DNA of 64,000 bases from Pseudogulbenkiania subflava DSM 22618 (GTDB taxonomy: Bacteria; Pseudomonadota; Gammaproteobacteria; Burkholderiales; Chromobacteriaceae): the NCBI RefSeq assembly GCF_900177275.1, contig NZ_FXAG01000016.1, positions 40,610-104,609 on the forward strand. The letters run 5' to 3'. The number at the start of each line of letters is the position of its first letter. The stretch's first letter is position 1. Both the position numbers and the translations under genes were made by a program. Positions 36,426-49,342 of this stretch are shown here, one piece after another. A model generated the notes under the pieces. That model saw only the letters and a list, made by a program, of their open reading frames with translations, had not been told where the DNA came from and ran no database searches.

Positions 36426-37058
36426 TCATTTCTTGGGAGTCAATGGCGCAGGATGGCCGTTCTTTTTCTTGCGGTAACACGCCATCGCCACGCCCGCCAG
36501 CAACAGCGCCACCACGATCAAAATCCCGGCCTGGCCACGGTGCACCCAGGTCATCAGCCAGTCGCGGTTGGCCGCACCAAGATAGCCCAGATACACCCAC
36601 ACCGGCACGGAAATGAGCGCGGCAAAACCATCCATCAGCAAAAAACGCCAGTACGGCACGCGCCGGGTCATCCCGGCGGTGATAAAGATCGGCGAACGCA
36701 AACCAGGTAGGAAGCGCGCCACGAACAGCACCCAGTTGCCATACTTGTCGAATTTTTCCTGCACTGCGGCAAAGCGTTCCTGGGTGAGGATGCGGGCAAT
36801 CGGCTTGAAGCGCAGCACGCGATGGCCGTAGTGATGGCCAAGCGCAAACATCAGGCCATCACCGAACAGCACACCGGCCATGCCCACGGCCACCATCCAG
36901 TCGACATTGGCAAACCCCAAACCAGAGATGATGCCGCCCGCCACCAGCGTGATGTCTTCCGGGATGGGCACGCCACAACCACAGGCCAACAACACCAGGA
37001 AGACGGCGAGATAGCCGTACCCGGTAAAGAAATCGAGAAGAATCTGCAGAATATCCAT
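36426..37058 (-). CDS. DedA-family membrane protein
   Basis: The 210-residue product has the SNARE-associated/DedA fold: ACGCGVPIPEDITLVAGG, then FARFLPGLRSPIFITAGM with the conserved Arg residues (FxxRxxPGxR), and a C-terminal pair of helices. DedA proteins flip or carry lipids such as undecaprenyl phosphate and support envelope stability. ATG at 37058 gives MDILQILLDFF; ATG at 37076 adds six residues and cannot be excluded. Confidence 0.92.
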   Translation of the reverse strand: MDILQILLDFFTGYGYLAVFLVLLACGCGVPIPEDITLVAGGIISGLGFANVDWMVAVGMAGVLFGDGLMFALGHHYGHRVLRFKPIARILTQERFAAVQEKFDKYGNWVLFVARFLPGLRSPIFITAGMTRRVPYWRFLLMDGFAALISVPVWVYLGYLGAANRDWLMTWVHRGQAGILIVVALLLAGVAMACYRKKKNGHPAPLTPKK

Positions 37059-37223
37059 GTAGGCCCGTCTGTCCATCCCCCTGCTCAGGCAGGGTTAGTG
37101 CCCCGTTTTCAGAGCGGGGACGTATCGTGGAGCATCATGATAACACAGCCCATCGTGGCAATTTCTTGATACCGAACAGCCTTCCCCATCGCATCACGGA
37201 ATCGCCCCCAGCGCCCGAATGAC

Positions 37224-37255
37224 AAAAACCCACAACCGGATAGCTGTGGGTTTTT
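37224..37255. terminator. Terminator after glmM
   Basis: The stem AAAAACCCACA/TGTGGGTTTTT (11 bp) has a ten-base loop. On the minus strand it ends the rlmE-ftsH-folP-glmM run, 24 bases beyond the glmM stop. Confidence 0.85.
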
Positions 37256-37278
37256 GCAGGAAGGCAGACCTAACGCGC

Positions 37279-38616
37279 TCAGCCAGCGGAGCTTTCGATC
37301 ACGGCCGCGATTTCCCGCGCCCACTTCTCCGACAAGGCATGATCGTCCGCTTCCACCATCACGCGCACCACCGGCTCGGTGCCACTGGGACGCAGGACAA
37401 CCCGGCCGCGCCCTTGCAAGGCAGTCTCAGCCGATTTCAAGACATCTGTGGATGCGGCTTTCCAGTCCTGCCCCTTGAGTCGCACATTGATCAGCGTCTG
37501 CGGAAACGGCTGCCAATCACGGCAGACACTGGCCAGATCCTGCCCCAGCTCGGCCAGGGACGTCAGCACCTGAAGACAGGAAATGATGCCGTCCCCGGTA
37601 TTATGCTTATCGAGGCACAGCACATGGCCGGAAGCCTCTCCGCCCACCTGCCAGCCATTGCTGTGCAGCATCTCGAGGACGTAGCGGTCACCCACCTTGG
37701 CCCGACCGAACGGCACGGCCATCTTCTGCAAGGCCAGCTCCATCCCCATATTCGTCATCACGGTTCCGACCACGCCGCCCTTCAGCTCACCCTTGGCGGC
37801 TCGCGCCTTGGCGATGACGTAGATCAGCTGGTCGCCGTCGTAGACCTGGCCCTTGCGGTCCACCATCATCAGTCGGTCGCCGTCGCCGTCGAGCGCCACG
37901 CCGTAATCGGCCTCGTGCTGCAGCACTGCCGCCTGCAGGGTCTTGGTGTAGGTCGCCCCGACCTTGTCATTGATGTTGTAGCCGGTCGGCTCACCGCCAA
38001 TCGTCACCACCTCGGCACCCAGTTCGTGGAACACCTTGGGAGCGATATGATAGGTGGCACCGTGGGCGCAATCGACCACCAGCTTCAAGCCCTTGAGATC
38101 GCGGTCGTTGGGGAAGGTGCTCTTGCAGAACTCGATGTAGCGCTCGGCCGCGCCATCGATACGACGCGCCCGCCCCAGTTCTCGCGAAGGCCGGGTCTCC
38201 ATCGGCTGCTCGAGCATCGCCTCGATTTCCAGCTCGATGGCATCGTCCAACTTCTTGCCGCCTTCGGCGAAGAACTTGATGCCGTTATCGTGATAGGGAT
38301 TGTGCGAGGCCGAGATCATGACCCCTGCCGAGAGGCGCAAAGCACGCGTCAGATAGGCGATACCCGGGGTCGGCAGCGGCCCGGTGAGCAGTACGTTGAC
38401 GCCGGCGGCGGTCAAACCCGCCTGCAAGGCAGCCTCCAGCATATAGCCGGAAATCCGCGTGTCCTTGCCGATCAGCACGGTTGGATGCGAGTCGTTCTCG
38501 TGGTTGACCAACACCCGCCCTGCGGCGTAACCGAGCTTGAGCACGAATTCGGGGGTGATTGGAAATTGGCCGACTTCGCCGCGGACGCCATCGGTACCAA
38601 AGTATTTGCGAGCCAT
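37279..38616 (-). CDS. glmM: Phosphoglucosamine mutase
   Basis: The 445-residue product converts glucosamine-6-phosphate to the 1-phosphate for peptidoglycan and lipopolysaccharide. The N-terminus is [14 protein letters not shown], the phospho-serine loop is [17 protein letters not shown], the metal loop is [11 protein letters not shown] and the phosphate-binding loop is [17 protein letters not shown] at 38616 fits the family exactly. It is last in the conserved cluster with folP and ftsH. Confidence 0.97.
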   Translation of the reverse strand: MARKYFGTDGVRGEVGQFPITPEFVLKLGYAAGRVLVNHENDSHPTVLIGKDTRISGYMLEAALQAGLTAAGVNVLLTGPLPTPGIAYLTRALRLSAGVMISASHNPYHDNGIKFFAEGGKKLDDAIELEIEAMLEQPMETRPSRELGRARRIDGAAERYIEFCKSTFPNDRDLKGLKLVVDCAHGATYHIAPKVFHELGAEVVTIGGEPTGYNINDKVGATYTKTLQAAVLQHEADYGVALDGDGDRLMMVDRKGQVYDGDQLIYVIAKARAAKGELKGGVVGTVMTNMGMELALQKMAVPFGRAKVGDRYVLEMLHSNGWQVGGEASGHVLCLDKHNTGDGIISCLQVLTSLAELGQDLASVCRDWQPFPQTLINVRLKGQDWKAASTDVLKSAETALQGRGRVVLRPSGTEPVVRVMVEADDHALSEKWAREIAAVIESSAG

Positions 38617-38673
38617 ATTATGTTGTATCCCTGAAAAACGGCACGACATTGTACTGCCAGCCGACATGAGGTG

Positions 38674-39516
38674 TCAGTGATGGGTCTGTTCCAGTGCGGC
38701 CAGCAACTGCAGCGCCTGACGGGTGGCCTTGACGTCGTGCACCCGGACCACTTTGGCGCCACGCCGCGCCGCCTCCAACGCTGCCGCCACACTGGCCCCC
38801 AGTCGCTCGGCCGGCACCTCTTCACCGGTAACCGCGCCGAGCATCGACTTGCGCGACATGCCGACCAGGAGCGGGACGCCGGCCAGTTGTTCGACTTCGG
38901 ACAGGCGTTGCAACAGCTGCAGGTTATGCTCCAGCGTCTTGCCAAACCCAAATCCCGGGTCGCCCAGCAGCCGCGCGAGTTCGATGCCATGCTCCAGGCA
39001 CAAGGCCACGCGCCGCCCGAGATAGGACCCGACTTCATCAACCACATCGCGATAGTGCGGGTTATGCTGCATGGAGTCCGGATTGCCTTGCTTGTGCATC
39101 AGGCAGATGCCCGCCCGGCTCCCCGCCACAGCGGCCAGCGCACCATCATCCTCCAGGGCTGAGACGTCGTTGATCAGATCGACCACGCCGGCCTCCAGCG
39201 CGGCGCGCATCACCGAGGCGCGGCGAGTATCGAGCGACAGCGGTACATTCAATGAAGCCAAACGTTCGAGCACCGGCAACACGCGCGTCTCCTCTTCTTC
39301 CGGGCTGACGTAGGGCGCGCCGGGCCGGGTCGATTCACCGCCGATGTCGAGGATGTCCGCCCCCTCTTCCAGAAGCCTCTCAGCATGAGCCAGGGCAGTA
39401 TCGAGCCGGTTGAAGCGGCCGCCGTCTGAAAAGGAATCGGGGGTAACGTTGAGAATGCCCATCAACAGCGGGCGATCCAACGCGAGCGTAAAGCGTCCGC
39501 ACACGAAGCCGGTCAT
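38674..39516 (-). CDS. folP: Dihydropteroate synthase
   Basis: The 280-residue folate enzyme joins dihydropterin pyrophosphate and p-aminobenzoate and is the sulfonamide target. Signatures are [14 protein letters not shown] and [11 protein letters not shown]; later [21 protein letters not shown] and GMSRKSMLG. It lies between ftsH and glmM, the order found in E. coli. A terminator sits between ftsH and folP, so folP-glmM may depend partly on its own promoter. Confidence 0.97.
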   Translation of the reverse strand: MTGFVCGRFTLALDRPLLMGILNVTPDSFSDGGRFNRLDTALAHAERLLEEGADILDIGGESTRPGAPYVSPEEEETRVLPVLERLASLNVPLSLDTRRASVMRAALEAGVVDLINDVSALEDDGALAAVAGSRAGICLMHKQGNPDSMQHNPHYRDVVDEVGSYLGRRVALCLEHGIELARLLGDPGFGFGKTLEHNLQLLQRLSEVEQLAGVPLLVGMSRKSMLGAVTGEEVPAERLGASVAAALEAARRGAKVVRVHDVKATRQALQLLAALEQTHH

Positions 39517-39539
39517 GGTATTGCCTGTAGGGAGATCGC

Positions 39540-39570
39540 AAAAAAGGCGGCAGCACGATGCTGCCGCCTT
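39540..39570 (-). terminator. Terminator after ftsH
   Basis: On the minus strand the 12-bp stem AAGGCGGCAGCA/TGCTGCCGCCTT with a three-base loop (39544-39570) is followed by a run of six T. Confidence 0.85.
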
Positions 39571-39588
39571 GGGTAAGGATGGAATGGT

Positions 39589-41499
39589 TCAGTGTTCCTG
39601 CGCCGGGGTCGCACTCGGTTCCGGCGCCGTACCGGTCGGCTTGTCACCGCCACCGCTACCTGCCGTGCTGCGGTCGGGACGCGGCGGACGCGGCGGACGG
39701 CCGGCCATGATGTCGTCGATCTGCTCGGCGTCGATGGTCTCCCACTCGAGCAGCGCCGCAGTCATCGCTTCGACTTTGTCGCGGTGCTCTTCAAGCAGGT
39801 GGCGCGCCAGCCCGTACTGTTCGTCGATGATGCGGCGGATTTCCGTATCCACCTGCTGCATGGTCGCTTCCGACATATTCTTGTGGGTCGTGACCGAGCG
39901 GCCGAGGAACACTTCACCCTCGTTCTCGCCGTACACCATCGGCCCCAGCTTGTCGGACATGCCGTAGCGGGTCACCATGTCGCGCGCCATCTGGGTGGCA
40001 CGTTCGAAGTCGTTCGACGCACCGGTGGTCATCTGGTTCATGAACAGCTCTTCGGCGATACGGCCGCCGAACAGGATGGCGATCCGGTCCATCAGGTAGC
40101 CGCGGTCGTAGGCGTAGCGGTCTTCTTCCGGCAGCTGCATGGTCAAGCCCAGCGCGCGGCCGCGCGGAATGATGGTGACCTTATGCACGGGGTCGGACTT
40201 GGGCAGCAGCTTGGCGACCACGGCGTGGCCGGATTCGTGATAGGCAGTATTACGCTTCTCTTCTTCCGACATCACCATGGACTTGCGCTCGGCGCCCATC
40301 ATGATTTTGTCCTTGGCGGCCTCGAAGTCGTCCATGTCGACCAGGCGCTTGTTGCGGCGCGCAGCAAACAGCGCCGCCTCGTTCACCAGGTTGGCGAGAT
40401 CCGCGCCGGAGAAACCCGGCGTGCCGCGCGCGATGACCGATGCCTCGACATCCGCGGCAATCGGCACCTTGCGCATGTGCACCGAGAGAATCTGTTCGCG
40501 GCCACGGATATCCGGCAGCGGCACTACCACCTGGCGGTCGAAACGGCCGGGGCGCTGAAGCGCCGGGTCCAGCACGTCTGGGCGGTTGGTGGCGGCGATC
40601 ACGATCACCGTGGTATTGGTTTCGAAGCCATCCATCTCGACCAGAAGCTGGTTGAGGGTTTGCTCGCGCTCGTCGTTGCCACCGCCGAGACCGGCACCGC
40701 GCTGGCGACCGACCGCGTCGATTTCATCGATGAAGATGATGCACGGGGAATTTTTCTTGGCCTGCTCGAACATGTCGCGCACGCGAGCGGCGCCGACACC
40801 AACGAACATTTCGACGAAGTCGGAGCCGGAGATGCTGAAGAACGGCACCTTGGCCTCACCGGCGATGGCCTTGGCCAGCAGGGTCTTACCGGTACCGGGG
40901 CTGCCGCACAGCAGGATGCCGCGCGGAATACGGCCACCCAGGCTCTGGTAGCGCGAGGGATCGCGCAGGTAGTCGACGATCTCCTTGACCTCTTCCTTGG
41001 CTTCATCGCAGCCGGCGACGTCCTGGAAGGTCACGGTGTTGGTGTCCTGGTCGAGCATGCGCGCCTTGCTCTTGCCGAACGAGAACGCCCCGCCCTTGCC
41101 GCCGCCCTGCATTTGGCGCATGAAGAAAATCCACACACCGATCAGCAGCAGCATCGGGAACCAGCTGATGAACAGACTCATCAGCATGCTGGGCTCCTCT
41201 TCCGGCTTGGCCGAGAAGCGCACGTTGTTCTTGATCAGGTCATCGACCAGCTGCGGGTCGTAAGGGGCATAGGTCATGAAGGAAGAGCCGTCGGCTCGCT
41301 TGCCTTTCAGCCACTGCCCGCGTAACGGATGCCCCTCGATGCTCAACGACTGCACCTTACCCGACTCGACATCGCTGATGAACTGCGAATACTCGATCTG
41401 GTTCTGGGTATCCTGACGCTTGTTGAACTGATTGAACACCGTCATCAGTACCAGACCGATGATCACCCAAATGGCGATGTTTTTGCCGATATTGTTCAC
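39589..41499 (-). CDS. ftsH: ATP-dependent membrane zinc protease FtsH
   Basis: The product is 636 residues. Two membrane helices (about 7-22 and 100-120) flank a small periplasmic domain. The AAA module follows with Walker A GSPGTGKT, Walker [12 protein letters not shown] and the second region of homology ([19 protein letters not shown]). The protease domain has HESGHAVV (zinc ligands) in its M41 part. It degrades misfolded membrane proteins and regulators such as LpxC. It starts with GTG at 41499 behind GAGGAGT. It lies 77 bases after rlmE. Confidence 0.98.
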   Translation of the reverse strand: MNNIGKNIAIWVIIGLVLMTVFNQFNKRQDTQNQIEYSQFISDVESGKVQSLSIEGHPLRGQWLKGKRADGSSFMTYAPYDPQLVDDLIKNNVRFSAKPEEEPSMLMSLFISWFPMLLLIGVWIFFMRQMQGGGKGGAFSFGKSKARMLDQDTNTVTFQDVAGCDEAKEEVKEIVDYLRDPSRYQSLGGRIPRGILLCGSPGTGKTLLAKAIAGEAKVPFFSISGSDFVEMFVGVGAARVRDMFEQAKKNSPCIIFIDEIDAVGRQRGAGLGGGNDEREQTLNQLLVEMDGFETNTTVIVIAATNRPDVLDPALQRPGRFDRQVVVPLPDIRGREQILSVHMRKVPIAADVEASVIARGTPGFSGADLANLVNEAALFAARRNKRLVDMDDFEAAKDKIMMGAERKSMVMSEEEKRNTAYHESGHAVVAKLLPKSDPVHKVTIIPRGRALGLTMQLPEEDRYAYDRGYLMDRIAILFGGRIAEELFMNQMTTGASNDFERATQMARDMVTRYGMSDKLGPMVYGENEGEVFLGRSVTTHKNMSEATMQQVDTEIRRIIDEQYGLARHLLEEHRDKVEAMTAALLEWETIDAEQIDDIMAGRPPRPPRPDRSTAGSGGGDKPTGTAPEPSATPAQEH

Positions 41500-41576
41500 T
41501 AGAGCGGACTCCTCTGTGCCCTGACTTAGCTGGTTGCCCGTATTGATACGGATTGTAACCCCCGTAGGGGTGGATG

Positions 41577-42194
41577 TCAGCGACGACCTTTGCCCAACAG
41601 GTAAATTTCCGTGGAGCGGTCACGCGAGGCCTTGGGCTTGCGGCTGACCACCTCGTCGAACAGTTCCCGCATGGACTTGAGGTAGGGCTGGAAATCGCTA
41701 CCCTGAAAAACTTTGACGAGAAAACTCCCGCCCGGTTTCAGATGGTCGCGGACAAACTCCAGCGCCAGCTCGCACAAGTGAAAACTGCGCGCCTGATCAA
41801 TGGCGCTCATACCTGAGATATTGGGGGCCATGTCGGATATTACAAGATCAAGTTCGCGCCCACCGAGCAGCGCCACGAACTGATCGAGGACTTCCTGCTC
41901 GCGGAAGTCGCCCTGAATGAACTCGACGTCGGCAATCGGGTTCATTGGCAGGATGTCGAGCGCGTACACCTTGCCCTTGTCGCCGACCAGCCGCGCCGCC
42001 ACTTGCGACCAGCTGCCCGGTGCCGAGCCCAAGTCGGCGAGCACCGTGCCGGGGCGGATCAGCTTGTCCTTGTCGTTGATTTCCAGGAGCTTGTACGCGG
42101 CACGGGCACGGTAGCCGTCCTTTTGCGCCATGTGCACGTAGTGGTCGTGCACATGCTCGCGCAGCCAGTCGTTGCTGGATTTACTTCTAGCCAT
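41577..42194 (-). CDS. rlmE: 23S rRNA (uridine-2'-O-)-methyltransferase
   Basis: The 205-residue product (RrmJ/FtsJ) methylates U2552 of 23S rRNA. The SAM motif is [15 protein letters not shown]; the catalytic Lys-Asp-Lys-Glu set is represented by [25 protein letters not shown] and STEIYLL. ATG at 42194 is right for the family; the open frame upstream is non-coding. It is the first gene of rlmE-ftsH-folP-glmM and divergent from yhbY. Confidence 0.97.
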   Translation of the reverse strand: MARSKSSNDWLREHVHDHYVHMAQKDGYRARAAYKLLEINDKDKLIRPGTVLADLGSAPGSWSQVAARLVGDKGKVYALDILPMNPIADVEFIQGDFREQEVLDQFVALLGGRELDLVISDMAPNISGMSAIDQARSFHLCELALEFVRDHLKPGGSFLVKVFQGSDFQPYLKSMRELFDEVVSRKPKASRDRSTEIYLLGKGRR

Positions 42195-42513
42195 TGATGT
42201 CCTGCTCAGTCGTCTTGAAAACAGCCCCACCCCGCTCGTGTTGGCGGGAGGCCATGCAGCCAGGCTGCCATTTTTTAAAAGTACTCCAGGCGGAGCCACT
42301 CGCAAAGTCCGTGCCGGCCCCGGCTGGCCGGCTGAAGAACGGCCTCCGCCGAATGCGGACGAGCCACCGAGATAACGCCATAAGCATGGCAGCCACGACG
42401 GGATGTCGCATGTATCTGTTTTCAGCGGCTATTTCCACCAGCGGCGGGGGCGGAACTTGGGGTAAAGGCCGAAAGTTTAGTAGAATCTCGTTTTATTCAG
42501 GAAGCTCACGCCC
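42195..42513. other. Divergent intergenic region rlmE/yhbY
   Basis: This 319-base gap has no credible gene. It must hold the two divergent promoters. TTGGGG and TAGAAT (42478-42486 area, 18-base spacing) form a possible promoter for yhbY. A small hairpin GCAGCC-A-GGCTGC lies near 42256. I see nothing else. Confidence 0.5.
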
Positions 42514-42840
42514 ATGAAAATCGAACTTGCTCCCTTTGAGCGCCAATACCTGAAAGGACTCGCCCACGATCTCAAGCCGGTAGTGATGATCGGCAACCAT
42601 GGCCTGAGCGAGGCAGTCGTTCGGGAAATCGCCATCAACCTCGATGCGCACGAACTGATCAAGATCCGGGTGCAGGGCGACGACCGCGATGCCCGTGTGG
42701 CGCTGTTCGACAAGATCTGCGACGAACTGGGCGCAGCCCAGGTCCAGCACATCGGCAAGCTCCTGGTGCTGTGGCGTCCGTCCGACAAGCAGCGCGTGGT
42801 GCTGCCGAAGAGCAAGAAGGCGCTCAAAGCACAGCCCTGA
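42514..42840 (+). CDS. yhbY: YhbY family RNA-binding protein (CRM domain)
   Basis: The 108-residue CRM-domain protein binds precursors of the 50S subunit. Matching stretches are ERQYLKGLAHDLKPVVMIG, the GNHGL loop and ELIKIRV. The C-terminus has a basic tail. The ribosome binding site is AGGAA at 42499. It is followed directly by a strong terminator. In E. coli the same gene lies between greA and rlmE. Confidence 0.95.
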   Translation: MKIELAPFERQYLKGLAHDLKPVVMIGNHGLSEAVVREIAINLDAHELIKIRVQGDDRDARVALFDKICDELGAAQVQHIGKLLVLWRPSDKQRVVLPKSKKALKAQP

Positions 42841-42858
42841 TGTGATTGCTGGAACACG

Positions 42859-42891
42859 AAAAAAAGCGGTGGTCTGACCACCGCTTTTTTT
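42859..42891. terminator. Bidirectional terminator between yhbY and the DUF4149 gene
   Basis: A perfect 15-bp stem, AAAAAAAGCGGTGGT/ACCACCGCTTTTTTT, with loop CTG has a seven-T run on each strand. Confidence 0.9.
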
Positions 42892-42947
42892 CACCCCGCC
42901 TCCGACTGCCGGCAGCGACCCGGAAATGAGCATGCCACTCGGCGGCG

Positions 42948-43379
42948 TCAGCTGTCCCGGCGCAGGATATAAGCCAGCGCCATCAGGCTCTGCAGCAGAT
43001 AGATCAGGCTCGAGATCGCGTGCCAGGTGGCAAAGCCCCCGCCGAACAAACCTTCGGCCGCCTGGTTCATCTGCAGCTTGAGATTGGCGATGATCGGCGA
43101 CACGGCAAAATGGTTGATCAGGGTGCATAACAGCATGCCGATGATCAGCCAGAACGTGGCGGACTTAACGCCACGCAGGCCATCCCGCCAGATGAAATCC
43201 ACCAGCAGGAACACCCCGCACACCAGCCCGACCCAGGCGATGGCGGAAAACAGCTTGCCGGCGACCATGCCGGCGGTGCCACGGTCGAGCACCGAGAACA
43301 ATACCGGGGTGACGATGATGCCGATGATCCACATGCCACCGATCCAGAAGGTGCGGGTAATCGCCCTCAACCCATCCAT
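42948..43379 (-). CDS. DUF4149 family membrane protein
   Basis: The 143-residue product has four hydrophobic segments (about 12-30, 44-62, 73-92, 115-138). It begins RAITRTFWIGGMWIIGIIV and has the family's ATWHAISSLIYLLQ near its end. The function is unknown. In betaproteobacteria it is commonly found between greA and yhbY, as here, 56 bases after greA on the same strand. Confidence 0.88.
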   Translation of the reverse strand: MDGLRAITRTFWIGGMWIIGIIVTPVLFSVLDRGTAGMVAGKLFSAIAWVGLVCGVFLLVDFIWRDGLRGVKSATFWLIIGMLLCTLINHFAVSPIIANLKLQMNQAAEGLFGGGFATWHAISSLIYLLQSLMALAYILRRDS

Positions 43380-43435
43380 GCGCAGTCCCCTTTATCCAAA
43401 CCTGCCAGGCACGGCCCCGCCGTGCCGCAAACCGC

Positions 43436-43912
43436 TCAGATGTATTTGACGTCCAGGATTTCGTACTCGCGGATGCCGCCCGGGGCCATCACTTCAGCCA
43501 CATCGCCGGCTTCCTTGCCGATCAAGGCGCGGGCGATCGGCGAGTTCACCGACACCTTGGCGAACTTGATGTCCGCTTCGTCGTCGCCGACGATCTGGTA
43601 AGTGACCTCTTCCTCGCTCTCCAGATCCATCAGTTCGACCGTGGTGCCGAACACGATGCGGCCTTCGGCGTCCAGCTCGGTCGGGTTGATGATCTGGGCG
43701 TTGGAGAGCTTGCCCTCCAGTTCCGCGATGCGGCCTTCGACGAAAGCCTGGCGCTCCTTGGCCGCGTCGTATTCGGCGTTCTCCGACAGATCGCCATGGG
43801 AGCGGGCTTCGGCAATGGCCTCGATCACCGCCGGACGTTCCACGCTCTTGAGCCGCTGCAGTTCTTCTTTCAGCAGTTCTGCGCCACGCAGGGTCAACGG
43901 GACTTTGTTCAT
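43436..43912 (-). CDS. greA: Transcription elongation factor GreA
   Basis: The 158-residue product has an N-terminal coiled coil with the catalytic tip ([18 protein letters not shown], two acidic residues Asp and Glu) and a C-terminal FKBP-like domain ([17 protein letters not shown]). It rescues backtracked RNA polymerase by stimulating transcript cleavage. Start ATG at 43912; the frame upstream is terminator DNA. It lies downstream of carB as in many proteobacteria. Confidence 0.97.
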   Translation of the reverse strand: MNKVPLTLRGAELLKEELQRLKSVERPAVIEAIAEARSHGDLSENAEYDAAKERQAFVEGRIAELEGKLSNAQIINPTELDAEGRIVFGTTVELMDLESEEEVTYQIVGDDEADIKFAKVSVNSPIARALIGKEAGDVAEVMAPGGIREYEILDVKYI

Positions 43913-43949
43913 TCGACTTCTCTCCGCAGGCGGGATACCCGCCATCATG

Positions 43950-43983
43950 AAAAAGCACAAGCCGCCGTACGGGACGGCGGCTT
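43950..43983 (-). terminator. Terminator between carB and greA
   Basis: On the minus strand the stem AAGCCGCCGT/ACGGCGGCTT (10 bp, loop of five) is followed by GTGCTTTTT. It ends the carA-leuE-carB transcript in front of greA. Confidence 0.8.
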
Positions 43984-44067
43984 GGCTGCTAGTAGCTTGC
44001 TGGCTGAATTGTAACGGCAAACGGCGCGGGGTTCAAAGGTTGGCCGAAACCCGCACCGTTCGTGTCG

Positions 44068-47280
<3,213 letters not shown>

Positions 47281-47307
47281 CGTTATGGCTCAATTTGGAT
47301 CATTTAT

Positions 47308-47955
47308 TCAGTTCAGACTCGCCGCGGCCAGCTTGGCGCCGAAGCCCAGGAACAGCGCACCGGTACCGCCGGTGGCGGCGCTCGCCAGCCGGCGCCGTGC
47401 GCGGAAGGCTTCGGCCAGGCGGCTGCCGGCCAGGATCAGCGCCGTCAGGTAGCTGATGCTGCACACCTGCAGCATGCCCCCCAGGGCGACGAAGGTCAGC
47501 GCCGGGTAAGGGTAGGCCGGGTCGACGAATTGCACGAAGAACGAGAGGAAGAACAGGATGGCCTTGGGGTTCATCAGGCTCAGGGTCAGCGCCCGCCGGA
47601 ACGGGTCGCGATGGCCCAAGGTCATCGGCGCGCTCATTGCTGCCGGCGCCGGAGCGGACCAGCGTCGCAGCGCCGCGCGCAGCATGTTGATACCCATCCA
47701 CGCCAGGTAGGCCGCACCAATGTACTTGACCACCCAGAACAACGCCGGATAGCTCTTCAGCAGCGACGCAGCGCCGGCGGCGGTGGCCACCATCAGCAGC
47801 GTATCCCCCAGCAGCACCCCGCCGGCTGCCTTGAAGCCCGGACGCACCCCACGTTGCGCCCCGACCGACAGCACGTAGAGCGAGTTCGGCCCCGGCAGCA
47901 GGATGATGAAGATGGTGCCTATCAGGTAGGTCAACGGATCGGTAATTCCCAGCAT
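47308..47955 (-). CDS. leuE: LysE/RhtB-family amino-acid exporter, LeuE-like
   Basis: The 215-residue product has about six membrane helices. The family start (LTYLIGTIFIILLPGPNSLYVLS) is split here at residue 20, and SLMNPKAILFFLSFFVQFVD follows in the middle; both resemble E. coli LeuE, which exports leucine and related amino acids. ATG at 47955 is preferred over the upstream frame. It sits between carA and carB on the same strand, 27 bases before carB, so it is probably co-transcribed with them. Confidence 0.88.
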   Translation of the reverse strand: MLGITDPLTYLIGTIFIILLPGPNSLYVLSVGAQRGVRPGFKAAGGVLLGDTLLMVATAAGAASLLKSYPALFWVVKYIGAAYLAWMGINMLRAALRRWSAPAPAAMSAPMTLGHRDPFRRALTLSLMNPKAILFFLSFFVQFVDPAYPYPALTFVALGGMLQVCSISYLTALILAGSRLAEAFRARRRLASAATGGTGALFLGFGAKLAAASLN

Positions 47956-48012
47956 GCTCTGACTCCCGTCTAGGCCGGCGCGACGACGCCGCACCGGCCA
48001 TCAAGCGGCCTC

Positions 48013-49140
48013 TCAGCCGCGTTCGTCCATCGCCTTGATGAACTTGTCGAACAGGTACGCCACGTCGTTAGGACCGGGGCTCGCTTCCGGGTGGCCCTGG
48101 AAGCTGAAGACCGGGCGGTCGGTCAGCGCGATGCCCTGCACCGTGCCGTCGAACAGCGAGCGATGGGTGACGCGCACGTTGGCGGGCAGGCTGTTCTCGT
48201 CGACCTGGAAGCCGTGGTTCTGGCTGGTGATCATGACGCGGCCGGTATCCAGATCCTGCACCGGATGGTTGGCGCCGTGATGGCCGAACTTCATCTTGGA
48301 CGTCTTGCCGCCGACCGCCAGGCCGAGCAGTTGGTGCCCCAGACAGATGCCGAACACGGGCAGCTTGGTGTCGAGGATGTCCTTGATCGCGTCGATGGCG
48401 TAGTCGCACGGTTCCGGATCCCCCGGGCCGTTGGACAGGAACACGCCGTCCGGCTTGAGCGCCAGCACGTCCTTGGCCGGGGTCTGCGCCGGCACCACGG
48501 TCAGCTTGCAGCCGCGCTCGGCCAGCATGCGCAGGATGTTGTGCTTGACGCCGAAGTCGTACGCCACCACGTGGTATTTCGGTTCGGCCTGCGCGCCATA
48601 GCCTTCGCCCAGGCGCCACTCGCGAGTATCCCACTGGTAGATCGAATCGCAGCTAACCACCTTGGCCAGATCCTGCCCGGCCATGGTGCCGAAGCCGCGC
48701 GCCAGCTCCAGTGCGCGCGCTTCGTCGATCTCGCCCGCCATGATGCAACCGGGCTGGGCGCCTTTTTCGCGCAGGATGCGGGTCAGCTTGCGGGTGTCGA
48801 TGTCGGCGATCGCCACCACGTTGTTGGCCTTGAGATAGTCCGACAGCGACGCCTCTGCGCGGAAGTTGCTGTGCAGCAGGGGCAGATCGCGCACGATCAG
48901 GCCGGCCGCGTACACGGAGCGCGACTCGGTGTCTTCCGCGTTGGCACCGACGTTGCCGATATGCGGATAGGTCAGGGTGACAATCTGCTTGGTGTAAGAA
49001 GGGTCCGTCAAGATTTCCTGGTAGCCGGTGATGGCGGTATTGAATACCACTTCGCCGACCGTATGGCCGGCGGCACCGATGGCACTGCCCTTGAAGAGGG
49101 TTCCGTCAGCCAAGACAAGAATCGCGGGTACGGATGACAC
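48013..49140 (-). CDS. carA: Carbamoyl-phosphate synthase small subunit (glutaminase)
   Basis: The 375-residue product hydrolyses glutamine and channels ammonia to CarB. The class I glutaminase motif [13 protein letters not shown] contains the nucleophilic Cys, with the His/Glu pair in [13 protein letters not shown]. It begins with GTG at 49140 behind AGGAG. A good sigma-70 promoter and a leader hairpin are seen upstream. It is first of carA-leuE-carB. Confidence 0.97.
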   Translation of the reverse strand: MSSVPAILVLADGTLFKGSAIGAAGHTVGEVVFNTAITGYQEILTDPSYTKQIVTLTYPHIGNVGANAEDTESRSVYAAGLIVRDLPLLHSNFRAEASLSDYLKANNVVAIADIDTRKLTRILREKGAQPGCIMAGEIDEARALELARGFGTMAGQDLAKVVSCDSIYQWDTREWRLGEGYGAQAEPKYHVVAYDFGVKHNILRMLAERGCKLTVVPAQTPAKDVLALKPDGVFLSNGPGDPEPCDYAIDAIKDILDTKLPVFGICLGHQLLGLAVGGKTSKMKFGHHGANHPVQDLDTGRVMITSQNHGFQVDENSLPANVRVTHRSLFDGTVQGIALTDRPVFSFQGHPEASPGPNDVAYLFDKFIKAMDERG

Positions 49141-49189
49141 TGACTGGCTCCTGTTCCGTTTGCTCTGTTTTCGAAGCTTTTATGTGAAG

Positions 49190-49266
49190 AACGGGACACC
49201 GCGTCGTAACGCTTGTCCCGTTTTGTTAAACCTTAACAGTATAATTTTTTTAGCTATTTCTGGCAA
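49190..49266 (-). promoter_or_regulatory. carA promoter and leader hairpin
   Basis: On the minus strand TTGCCA (49261-49266) and TATACT (49238-49243) are spaced by 17 bases. The roughly 90-base leader then contains a hairpin with stem AACGGGACA/TGTCCCGTT (49190-49222) and a small inner stem, GCGT/ACGC. No T-run follows on the carA strand, so simple termination is not evident; a regulatory leader is possible. Confidence 0.65.
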
Positions 49267-49342
49267 GGCGACATCGCCCCTCCTCTACGCAGCACCAAGC
49301 AAGCGCTTGTCTTCCTATCAGAGCCGGGGCTGTCGACAGGGC

